From Streptomyces anulatus (lineage in GTDB: Bacteria; Actinomycetota; Actinomycetes; Streptomycetales; Streptomycetaceae): a stretch of 64,000 nt of DNA. Both the position numbers and the translations under genes were made by a program. The stretch covers positions 62,001-126,000 of the forward strand of contig NZ_JOEZ01000018.1 in assembly GCF_000721175.1 (NCBI RefSeq), given 5' to 3'. Under the pieces are notes generated by a model. That model had not been told where the DNA came from. It saw nothing but the letters and a program-made list of their open reading frames with translations, and ran no database searches. Positions 25,914 through 32,880 of this stretch are shown here, piece by piece (within the stretch, counting starts at the first letter, position 1; each line of letters begins with the position of its first letter).

Positions 25914-26139
25914 GGCTGTTGTCTCCGTCTCGTACGACGCCGGTAGGACGGACGGGGATGTCGGCACAAGACGGCCGAAGCTCCCGTTCCTCATCTCCGA
26001 GGAGTACCGCAGATCGTCCTGCCTCGCATGCGGGCGGCGTTGCCACCCGGCTCGGAGGCACGGTGGGCCCGATCCCTGCGCCGCCCGAGCCGCGGGCGAG
26101 CGGGAACAGTCGCAGCGAGCAGTCGGGTGCTGGGACCGC

Positions 26140-26376
26140 GCGTCCCGGCAACGCGAGTACCCGGACGAGACCGCCGGCCTCTTCGGTCCCGTTGCTGTGC
26201 TGCCTTCCGTGGCGTGCGTGGGTGCCTTCGACTCCGCGCCGCTCGACCCGGCGATGGACCGTTCCGCCCTCGTCGTCGCCTGGTTCCAGCCGGCACCGGA
26301 GATACCGGCGGGTGAGTGCGCTGATCTCGCGCTGCGCGGCATTCGTTGGGAGGAACTGGCCCAGGACCACGAGCTG
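26140..26376 (+). pseudogene. Fragment of a conserved actinobacterial hypothetical protein
   Basis: One plus-strand frame reads YPDETAGLFGPVAVLPSVACVGAFDSAPLDPAMDRSALVVAWFQPAPEIPAGECADLALRGIRWEELAQDHEL. The segment has a strong protein look and resembles the C-terminal half of a Streptomyces family I remember ending in (R)GVRWEELA.D.E. Here it has no start, and a stop expected after HEL is missing (GAG CTG TGG), so the frame runs on into unrelated residues. It is probably the tail of a deleted gene. The function of the parent family is unknown. Confidence 0.5.
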
Positions 26377-26563
26377 TGGCGACGTGCGCTGATCGCAGCC
26401 ATCCGTTGTGGGTGTGAGGAGGGCAGAGGCCTCGTGGCGAACCGGGGGGCTTGCCGTACGGGTGGCAGCAGCCCCGGCCGCACGTGAGGTGAGCTCGGTC
26501 TGGCTCACGCGCTCGTTGCCGTGAGACGGGGCCACCCCTGGGGTGGCCCCCTGCCATGGGCCC

Positions 26564-27130
26564 TCAGCTACGACCACCACGCTGCCAGCGCTGGGACGTG
26601 AGCGACACCGGCCCGCCGGCGAGCCGGTCCGCCAACGGCTGGACCAGGCTCAGCGCCTCGTCCGGGAGCGCTCGCACGGCCGCGACCAATCCCGTCGTGC
26701 GGTCCTGGTCGTCGTCGACCAGGGCGGCCACGAAGCTCGGCCGGCCGTCCGCTTCCGCGGCCGACAGCCACTGCTCGGTGTCGTCCGGCGTGCGGGTCTG
26801 CGGGGACCACCGGGCGGTCACGAGCGTGTACAGGACGTCCGCCGCCGGTTCGCGGCGCAGCAGTACCACCACCGGCGCGGCCAGGTACTCCCGGTAGAGA
26901 CCGGCCCTCCAGAAGGGTTCCTCGGTCGCGAACCGCTCGGCGGCGGCTCGGTCGGCCAGGTCGACGACATGGACGCTGCCCGTGTGTTCCTCCCCGTCGT
27001 CGGACACGGTGGGGCCGCGGAGTACCAGCCCGTCGGCGAACCGGTCCATGTAGGACCAGTGCTCCTCGGAGAGTTCGGCCAGCTGGTCCGCGATATCCGG
27101 TTTGTCCTGTGCGTGAACGTAGAACGGCAT
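26564..27130 (-). CDS. YCII-related domain protein
   Basis: A 188-residue protein whose first 95 residues match the YCII fold (MPFYVHAQDKPDIADQLAELSEEHWSYMDRFADGLVLRGPTVSDDGEEHTGSVHVVDLADRAAAERFATEEPFWRAGLYREYLAAPVVVL). YCII domains are small ferredoxin-like folds, some with hydrolase activity. The second half (VLYTLVTARWSPQTRTPDDTEQW, FVAALVDDDQDRTTGLVAAVRALPDEA) looks like a second related copy. The ATG at 27130 is used because the domain begins there; there is no strong ribosome site. It is divergent from the phospholipase gene. Confidence 0.75.
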   Translation of the reverse strand: MPFYVHAQDKPDIADQLAELSEEHWSYMDRFADGLVLRGPTVSDDGEEHTGSVHVVDLADRAAAERFATEEPFWRAGLYREYLAAPVVVLLRREPAADVLYTLVTARWSPQTRTPDDTEQWLSAAEADGRPSFVAALVDDDQDRTTGLVAAVRALPDEALSLVQPLADRLAGGPVSLTSQRWQRGGRS

Positions 27131-27257
27131 GCCGAAACGGTACCGGGGGCTCCTCACAGCATGTGGGTACTACGGTGGACGGGCGGAGCCCGGCGCCACG
27201 TGCGGCGCACGCGTCCGGCGTACGGCCGACGTTAACCGATCGGTCACGGCCTCTTCC

Positions 27258-27300
27258 GTTCTGTTCGGTTCTCTTGGAACATCCTGTTCGCTTCTGTTCC
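27258..27300 (+). promoter_or_regulatory. Direct-repeat element upstream of phospholipase C
   Basis: CTGTTCGGTTCTCTT (27261-27275) is repeated as CTGTTCGCTTCTGTT (27284-27298), 13 of 15 identical and offset by 23 bases, 28 bases before the phospholipase start. Paired GTTC-rich repeats with a period of about 11/22 bases are how PhoP binds Pho boxes in Streptomyces, and secreted phospholipases are typical Pho targets. The match to the Pho consensus is only partial. Confidence 0.35.
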
Positions 27301-27325
27301 CCACACTCCAAGAGGCCCCTCACTC

Positions 27326-29392
27326 ATGGCTGATATGAATCGGCGCCGCTTTTTCCGGATAGCCGGGGCGACGGCGGGATTCGCCGCGCTGTCGGGCAGC
27401 ATCGACCGCGCCGCCGCCATCCCCGCCCACCGCGCTTCCGGGACGATCCAGGATGTCGAGCACATCGTCGTCCTGATGCAGGAGAACCGTTCCTTCGACC
27501 ACTATTTCGGGGCGTTGAAAGGCGTACGGGGGTTCGGGGACCCGCGCCCCGTGACGCTGCCGAGCGGGAAGTCCGTCTGGCACCAGGCCGATGCGGCGGG
27601 CAAGGAGACCCTGCCCTTCCACCCGACCGCCGACGACCTGGGCATGCAGTTCCTCCAGGGCCTCAACCACGACTGGGCGGGCGGCCACCAGGCGTACAAC
27701 GGCGGGCGCTACGACCGTTGGATACCGGCCAAGACGCCTACGACGATGGCCCATCTGACCCGGGACGACATTCCCTTCCACTACGCGCTCGCCGACCGCT
27801 TCACCGTGTGCGACGCCTACCACTGCTCGTTCATCGGGGCGACCGACCCCAACCGCTACTACCTCTGGTCGGGGCACACCGGCAACGACGGCACCGGCGG
27901 CGGGCCCGTCCTCGGCAACGAGGAGCGTGGCTACGGCTGGACGACGTACCCCGAGCGGCTGGAGGAGGCCGGGGTCTCCTGGAAGATCTACCAGGACATC
28001 GGCGACGGTCTGGACGGCCCCGGCGGCTGGGGCTGGATCGACGACGCCTACCGGGGCAACTACGGCGACAACTCGCTGCTCTACTTCGACAAGTACCGCG
28101 ACGCCCGGCCCGGGGACCCGTTGTACGACAAGGCGCGCACCGGCACGAACGTGGCCGGAGGCGACGACTACTTCGACGGCATCGCCGCCGACGTCCGGGA
28201 CGGAAAGCTGCCGCAGATCTCCTGGGTCGCCGCACCGGAGGCCTTCACCGAGCACTCCAACTTCCCCTCCAACTACGGCGCCTGGTACATCGCGCGGCTG
28301 CTCGACGCGCTGACGTCCGACCCCGAGGTGTGGAGCCGGACCGCCCTGTTCATCACCTACGACGAGAACGACGGCTTCTTCGACCACGTCGTACCGCCCT
28401 ACCCGCCGGCCTCCGCCGACCGGGGCCTGTCCACGGCCGACACCTCGACCGAGGTGTACGCGGGCGGCGCCGCGTACGGCCCCGGCGTCTACGGACTCGG
28501 GCCGCGCGTCCCGATGCTGGTCGTCTCGCCCTGGAGCACCGGCGGATACGTGTGTTCCGAGACCTTCGACCACACCTCGGTGCTCCGGTTCATGGAGCGG
28601 CGCTTCGGTGTGCGCGAGCCGAACATCTCGCCGTGGCGGCGCGCGGTCTGCGGTGACCTGACCTCCGCCTTCGACTTCGCCCGCACCGAGCCCGCCCCGG
28701 ACGACCTGCCCGACACCGCCGCCTACGAGCCGCCGGACCGCGAGCGGCACCCCGACTACCGGCCCACCCCGCCCGCCGTCGGATCCCTGCCGAAGCAGGA
28801 GCCGGGCAGCCGACCCGCCCGCCCGCTCCCGTACGCCCCGTACGTCGACGGCGCCGTCGACGCGGACACCGGGAAGATGACGCTGACCTTCAGCCCGGGG
28901 ACGGCGGCCGGCGCGCAGTTCTACGTCACCTCCGGGAACCGGACCGACGCCCCGTGGACGTACACCGCCGAGGCGGGCAGGACGGTGGCGGACGCCTGGA
29001 ACTCCGCCTACTCCGGCGGCACCCACGACCTCACCGTCCATGGACCCAACGGCTTCCTGCGTACGTTCAGGAGCCCGGGTTCCACCGCCGGTCCCGAGGT
29101 CACCGCCCGCCACAACGAGGGGAGCGGCAACCTCGACCTGACCCTCACCAACCCCGGTGACACCGAGGTCCGCCTCACCCTCGCCAACGCCGACGCCTAC
29201 GGGGGCGCGGAGCAGACGGTCACCGTCCGGCCCGGCGCCACGGTGTCGCGCACCATGGACCTGAGGGCGGGGAAACGCTGGTACGACGTGTCCGCCACGG
29301 CCGAAGGCGATCCGGTCTACCTGCGCCGCTTCGCCGGTCATGTCGAGACCGGGGCCGCCGGGGTCAGCGATCCGGCAACGGCCACCGGCTGA
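27326..29392 (+). CDS. Phosphocholine-specific phospholipase C, Tat-exported
   Basis: A 688-residue secreted hydrolase. The N-terminus NRRRFFRIAGATAGFAAL is a twin-arginine signal with an Ala-rich cleavage region near residue 31. The phosphoesterase domain begins DVEHIVVLMQENRSFDHYFG (E53, N54 as metal ligands) and continues with CDAYHCSFIGATDPNRYYLWSG and ITYDENDGFFDHVVPP. Two C-terminal DUF756-type beta domains follow (from about 490: KMTLTFSPGTAAGAQFYVTSG; NLDLTLTNPGDTEVRLTLAN). It should cleave phosphatidylcholine or sphingomyelin outside the cell, releasing phosphocholine for phosphate scavenging. It appears monocistronic and ends in a strong terminator. Confidence 0.93.
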   Translation: MADMNRRRFFRIAGATAGFAALSGSIDRAAAIPAHRASGTIQDVEHIVVLMQENRSFDHYFGALKGVRGFGDPRPVTLPSGKSVWHQADAAGKETLPFHPTADDLGMQFLQGLNHDWAGGHQAYNGGRYDRWIPAKTPTTMAHLTRDDIPFHYALADRFTVCDAYHCSFIGATDPNRYYLWSGHTGNDGTGGGPVLGNEERGYGWTTYPERLEEAGVSWKIYQDIGDGLDGPGGWGWIDDAYRGNYGDNSLLYFDKYRDARPGDPLYDKARTGTNVAGGDDYFDGIAADVRDGKLPQISWVAAPEAFTEHSNFPSNYGAWYIARLLDALTSDPEVWSRTALFITYDENDGFFDHVVPPYPPASADRGLSTADTSTEVYAGGAAYGPGVYGLGPRVPMLVVSPWSTGGYVCSETFDHTSVLRFMERRFGVREPNISPWRRAVCGDLTSAFDFARTEPAPDDLPDTAAYEPPDRERHPDYRPTPPAVGSLPKQEPGSRPARPLPYAPYVDGAVDADTGKMTLTFSPGTAAGAQFYVTSGNRTDAPWTYTAEAGRTVADAWNSAYSGGTHDLTVHGPNGFLRTFRSPGSTAGPEVTARHNEGSGNLDLTLTNPGDTEVRLTLANADAYGGAEQTVTVRPGATVSRTMDLRAGKRWYDVSATAEGDPVYLRRFAGHVETGAAGVSDPATATG

Positions 29393-29422
29393 CGACGAAC
29401 AAGGCCTCAACGGCGAAACGGC

Positions 29423-29458
29423 GGGCCCGGACCGGATCGCGGGAGTCGGTCCGGGCCC
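29423..29458. terminator. Hairpin between convergent genes
   Basis: A perfect 11-bp stem: GGGCCCGGACC (29423-29433) pairs with GGTCCGGGCCC (29448-29458) around a 14-base loop. It lies between the ends of the phospholipase gene (29392) and the DUF2510 gene (29486). Confidence 0.7.
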
Positions 29459-29485
29459 ACCGTTCGCCTGCGCCGGGCGGGCCGT

Positions 29486-30379
29486 TCAGACGGCTCCGCC
29501 GGTGCCTCCTCCGGCACCGGAAGCGGTCTTGATCCCGCGGGTGATCTCGTCCAGGACGGACAGCTTCGGCGCGTCCTTGTTGATGTCGAACCCGGACCGG
29601 ACCACGACGAGCATGTCCTTGGATGCGGGGGAGGGGAACACCAGCGATTCCACGTAGCCGTCGTCGCCCTTCTCCGTCACCACCTTCCAACGCACGACGT
29701 AACCCTTGCCGCCCGCCACCGTGACGGCCTCGGACTTCAGCTCCTCGTGCGAGGTGACCTTTCCGTAGCTCTTTCCGCCGTAGGACTCCTCGGCGTTGAC
29801 GGCGATGTCCTTCTTGGCCGCCTCCTCCGGTGTCCCCGCGGTGAGCTTCATGGCGGCCGCCGGGGCCGAGAACACTCCGCCGCGCACGCAGGTCTCGGCG
29901 GTGTCGCCGGGGCAGGCGTGCTCACCAGTCGTCAGGCCGGCGCCGACCGCCCCGGACGTTCCCTTCCACCCCTTGGGCACCGGGAGGCTGATCCCGGCGG
30001 CCAGGTCCGTGGCGAAGCCCGGCTCGGTCGGCGGGAGCTGCTGTCCGGGCCCCTGTCCCTCGCCGCCCGTCCCGCCGTCCTTCTCCTCCCCGTCCGGTGC
30101 GCCCGGCAGATCGGGGGCGGCGGACGGGGAGGAGGCCGCGGTGTCCGGCCGGCCGTCGCCGTCCTCGCCCAGCAGATACACGCCGCCCCCGATGGCGGCG
30201 AGCACCACCGCGCCGACCGTCACGCCGACGCCGACGCGGATCCCGCGTCGCCGCGCCGCGCCGGGCGACGCGCGTACATGGCCGGTCCACTGCACTCCGT
30301 CCCACCAGCGTTCCTGAGCGGGGCCTTTGCCTGAGTGCCCGGGGTCTGGATGCCAGCCGGGCGGGGTCATCTGGGTCAC
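29486..30379 (-). CDS. DUF2510 membrane-anchored protein
   Basis: A 297-residue protein starting with the DUF2510 motif PPGWHPDPG....RWWDGVQWTGHVR, which in actinobacteria sits on the cytoplasmic side. A single membrane helix follows (about residues 48-70, VGVGVTVGAVVLAAIGGGVYLLG). Next is a Ser/Pro/Gly-rich linker and an external domain of about 170 residues (ISLPVPKGWKGTS, GGVFSAPAAAMKL, YVVRWKVVTEKGDDGYVESLVFPSP, DMLVVVRSGFDI) with a cysteine pair (EHACPGDTAETCVRGG) that may form a disulphide. The role is unknown. GTG 30379 or ATG 30370 may be the start. Confidence 0.85.
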   Translation of the reverse strand: MTQMTPPGWHPDPGHSGKGPAQERWWDGVQWTGHVRASPGAARRRGIRVGVGVTVGAVVLAAIGGGVYLLGEDGDGRPDTAASSPSAAPDLPGAPDGEEKDGGTGGEGQGPGQQLPPTEPGFATDLAAGISLPVPKGWKGTSGAVGAGLTTGEHACPGDTAETCVRGGVFSAPAAAMKLTAGTPEEAAKKDIAVNAEESYGGKSYGKVTSHEELKSEAVTVAGGKGYVVRWKVVTEKGDDGYVESLVFPSPASKDMLVVVRSGFDINKDAPKLSVLDEITRGIKTASGAGGGTGGAV

Positions 30380-30429
30380 GAGGGCACCCTATGCGGACCG
30401 GGTGAGAATCACATGAACTGCGAGCACGC

Positions 30430-30803
30430 TCACCTGGGGCCCGCGCACCCACGGGTCAGGGTTCGATCGGCCCGGGCGCGGATCTCGTAGCGGGTGAGCT
30501 CCAGGCGGTCGGCCGTCAGGGGGCCTCCCGCTGCCCGTGAACCATGGTCACCGCCGTCACCGCCGCACTTCCGAACGTGATCCGTGTCCGCGTCCCGTCC
30601 TGCGCCCAGCGAACCTCGACCGCCGAGTGCGACGGGGGACCGGGCAGGTCGAGCCGGGCTCCGCCCGGCGTGGCCCACTTCCAGGCGGCGTCCAGCATCC
30701 CGTCGGCTGCCGCCTCCCAGTGCGCGCGGGTGTATCCGGTGTACGGGCTCGACGCGCGGTCTTCCGGGGGCAGTCCGAAGAGGCCGGCAGCGGAGGTGGT
30801 CAT
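30430..30803 (-). pseudogene. Collapsed DUF2264 gene
   Basis: The reading begins FGLPPEDRASSPYTGYTRAHWEAAADGMLDAAWKWATPGGARLDLPGP, the characteristic N-terminus of DUF2264 proteins (normally 600 or more residues). It then jumps to a beta-rich tail (AVEVRWAQDGTRTRITFGSAAVTAVTMVHGQREAP, stop at 30516). In the neighbouring frame the end looks extended (LTADRLELTRYEIRARADRTLTRG). A large internal deletion near 30640 plus a late frameshift explain this. The intact parents are thought to act with carbohydrate catabolism genes. Confidence 0.7.
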
Positions 30804-30814
30804 CCGGGAATCCT

Positions 30815-30868
30815 GATCGACTGATCAAAGAGGGTCAATGGAACGATCAGAAGCGGGGGTGATCGATC
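30815..30868 (-). promoter_or_regulatory. Cluster of GATC half-sites upstream of the DUF2264 remnant
   Basis: Five GATC cores lie within 54 bases (30815, 30823, 30845, 30861, 30865), several in the extended form TTGATC or TGATCGATCA. On the minus strand TTGACC at about 30836-30831 could be the -35. Repeated half-sites of this kind resemble operators for DeoR or LacI-type sugar regulators, which often accompany DUF2264 genes. The regulated gene is now broken. Confidence 0.35.
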
Positions 30869-30913
30869 AAACGCTCATGGGGAGGGGGCGGGAAGGTGAG
30901 GACCTCGGGCCGC

Positions 30914-30965
30914 CGGCCGGAAGACCGTTGCGCTTACCGTCGGCCGGAGAACCGTTGCGCTTACC
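30914..30965 (+). repeat. 25-bp tandem direct repeat upstream of TauE/SafE gene
   Basis: Two 25-base units, 30914-30938 and 30941-30965, differ only at two adjacent bases (AG versus GA) and are separated by GT, giving a 27-base period. Each unit ends ACCGTTGCGCTTACC. The second unit ends 12 bases before the ATG of the exporter gene, so a protein bound here would block or position transcription. Confidence 0.75.
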
Positions 30966-30977
30966 ATCTTTCCCGAC

Positions 30978-31727
30978 ATGGACACCATCAGCCTCTGGCA
31001 ACTGGCCGCACTCGCGGCGGCATCCACCCTCGTCGGCTTCTCCAAGACGGCCGTCAGTGGTGCCAACACGATCAGCCTCGCGGTCTTCGCGGCCGTTCTC
31101 CCGGCCCGTGAATCGACCGGAGTGCTGCTCCCGATCCTCATCGTCGGCGATCTCCTCGCCGTACTCGTCTACCGCCGTCACGCCCACTGGCCCACCCTGC
31201 TCCGGCTGTTCCCCGCCGTCGCCGTGGGCGTCGTGGCGGGCACCCTGTTCATGCTGTGGGCCGACGACGCGGCGGTCCGCACCTCCATCGGCGTGATCCT
31301 GCTGTCCATGACGGGCGTCACCCTGTGGCGTCGCCGGATCGCGGAGAAGGAGACCGAGACCGAGGACGGCACCGGCCGGACCGCCGCGCGTGGTTACGGC
31401 GTTCTCGGCGGGTTCACCACGATGGTCGCCAACGCCGGCGGCCCGGTGATGTCGCTCTATCTGCTTTCGGCCGGCTTTCGCAAGCTCGGCTTCCTCGGCA
31501 CCTCGGCCTGGTTCTTCCTGATCGTGAACGTGTCCAAGGTGCCGTTCAGTGTCGGCCTCGGCCTGATCGACGCCCGCTCCCTGCTGCTCGACGCCTGTCT
31601 GCTGCTTTTCGTCCTGCCCGGCGCCTACCTGGGCCGGGCCTGCGTCGACCGGATCAACCAGAAGGTCTTCGACCGGATCGTCATCGGTGCGACCGTGGTC
31701 GGCGGACTCCAACTGCTGCTGATCTGA
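30978..31727 (+). CDS. TSUP family transporter (TauE/SafE)
   Basis: A 249-residue integral membrane protein with eight or so hydrophobic helices, for example LWQLAALAAASTLVGFSKTAVSG, STGVLLPILIVGDLLAVLVY, TLLRLFPAVAVGVVAGTLFML, GVLGGFTTMVANAGGPVMSLYLLSAGF and LLLFVLPGAYLGRAC. The two TauE half-motifs GFSKTAVSGANT and GGFTTMVANAGGPVMS are clear. The family exports sulphite, sulphoacetate or other small organosulphur anions; the substrate is unknown. No usual ribosome site precedes ATG 30978, and a tandem repeat lies immediately upstream. Confidence 0.88.
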   Translation: MDTISLWQLAALAAASTLVGFSKTAVSGANTISLAVFAAVLPARESTGVLLPILIVGDLLAVLVYRRHAHWPTLLRLFPAVAVGVVAGTLFMLWADDAAVRTSIGVILLSMTGVTLWRRRIAEKETETEDGTGRTAARGYGVLGGFTTMVANAGGPVMSLYLLSAGFRKLGFLGTSAWFFLIVNVSKVPFSVGLGLIDARSLLLDACLLLFVLPGAYLGRACVDRINQKVFDRIVIGATVVGGLQLLLI

Positions 31728-31755
31728 GCCCGCCCGGCCGCCGGGCCCGTCCGCT

Positions 31756-32169
31756 TCAGGGGAGCAGCAGCCAGTCCGCTCCCACGGCGGCCAGCAGCCC
31801 CGCTCCCAGCAGCCAGCTGGCCAGCCGGGTGCGGCCGTTCCTGCTCAGCTCGATCACCACGCCGCACAGGATGAGCGCGAGTCCGTACACGCCGACGACG
31901 AGCACCGACGAGCGGCTCGCGATGCGCAGTCCGAGCACGACGGCCGTCGCCGCCATGCCCACCGAGGAGAGGACGATCCGCAGCCGCCGGGCCTGGCGCG
32001 GAGTGAGTCTCTTCCCGTCCTGACCTGCCGGGGCGTCGGTCCCGTCCGCCTCCGTCCCCGCGTCGGCGCCGGCTATCGGGGTGTCGGCGTCCTGGTCCTG
32101 GTCGGAGTGCTCGTCGTTCTGCCCGCCCTCGCGCTGGATTTGGTGCTGGTCCTGGTCAGAAGTGCTCAT
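31756..32169 (-). CDS. Hypothetical small membrane protein
   Basis: A 137-residue protein. The first 60 residues are highly charged and Asp/Gln-rich (MSTSDQDQHQIQREGGQNDEHSDQDQDADTP), probably disordered in the cytoplasm. Then come three membrane helices: LRIVLSSVGMAATAVVLGLRI, SSVLVVGVYGLALILCGVVIEL and RLASWLLGAGLLAAVGADWLLLP. No family is recognised. It is convergent with the TauE/SafE gene, 28 bp apart. Confidence 0.72.
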   Translation of the reverse strand: MSTSDQDQHQIQREGGQNDEHSDQDQDADTPIAGADAGTEADGTDAPAGQDGKRLTPRQARRLRIVLSSVGMAATAVVLGLRIASRSSVLVVGVYGLALILCGVVIELSRNGRTRLASWLLGAGLLAAVGADWLLLP

Positions 32170-32290
32170 GGAGCCGGATCGTAGTAGCCGCGCGGACCCC
32201 CGGCCCCCGGACCCCGGCCTTCCGCACCCGTCCCCGGACCTTCCGCCCACAGCCCCGCCCGCGGACCCCTCGCCGGCGCCGCTCTTCGGG

Positions 32291-32773
32291 CTACCCCCGC
32301 AGGCGCGGCGCCTCGGCCGCCGCGTCCACGGTCGGGCCCGACTCCACCCGGACCGCCAACTCCCGGGCCCAGTCGCACAGTCCGCTGACCGCGATCCCGT
32401 GCGGCCCGGACCCGGCGAACGGGACGAGCGCCCCCGCGCCCCGGCGCAGCAGCCGAGCTCCGCCCCCGATGTTGCCCCGAGCGGAATGGGTCAGCCCCAC
32501 CGCGAGCTGAGCCAGTCCCCGCCAGAGCTCACGTTCGTCCTCCGGCCCCGATTTCCAGGCGTCCTCGAAGACCTCGTGTGCGTGGAACGGCATCCCCGAG
32601 TCCAGCAGCCGCTGCGCCTCCCGGAGCGTCTCCTCGGGCGGGCGGACGACCCCCTCGGGCTGTCGTTCGACGCCGGGTGTGCCGTACGGCAGGGGGCGCC
32701 CCAGCCCGTCACGGGGGCGCGCGTTACGCGCCCGGCCCTCGGCATCACGGTCTCTGCGCGTCTGGTTCACCAC
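32291..32773 (-). CDS. DUF309 domain-containing protein
   Basis: A 160-residue protein with the DUF309 core LREAQRLLDSGMPFHAHEVFEDAWKSGPEDERELWRGLAQLAVGLTHSARGNIGGGARLLRRGAGAL. The HAHEVFE...W and LWRGLAQ motifs are the family signature and suggest a helical bundle with conserved His and Glu residues. It is a small cytoplasmic protein of unknown activity. The N-terminal 35 residues are basic and low complexity. It is divergent from the large ATPase gene at 32881. Confidence 0.85.
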   Translation of the reverse strand: MVNQTRRDRDAEGRARNARPRDGLGRPLPYGTPGVERQPEGVVRPPEETLREAQRLLDSGMPFHAHEVFEDAWKSGPEDERELWRGLAQLAVGLTHSARGNIGGGARLLRRGAGALVPFAGSGPHGIAVSGLCDWARELAVRVESGPTVDAAAEAPRLRG

Positions 32774-32880
32774 TCGATTGTGCCTCGCACCTGCGGGGAA
32801 TCATGCGAACCCTGTCGGCGAGCACACGCGCACGACTAGGCTCGACCGTCGAGAAGACTGCCTCTGTGGGAAGGGTGGGC

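Noticed and set aside
30839..30977. A small protein gene between the DUF2264 remnant and the TauE/SafE gene
   Set aside because: Open frames across the 25-bp repeat have no ribosome site and are low complexity; the repeat itself explains the pattern.
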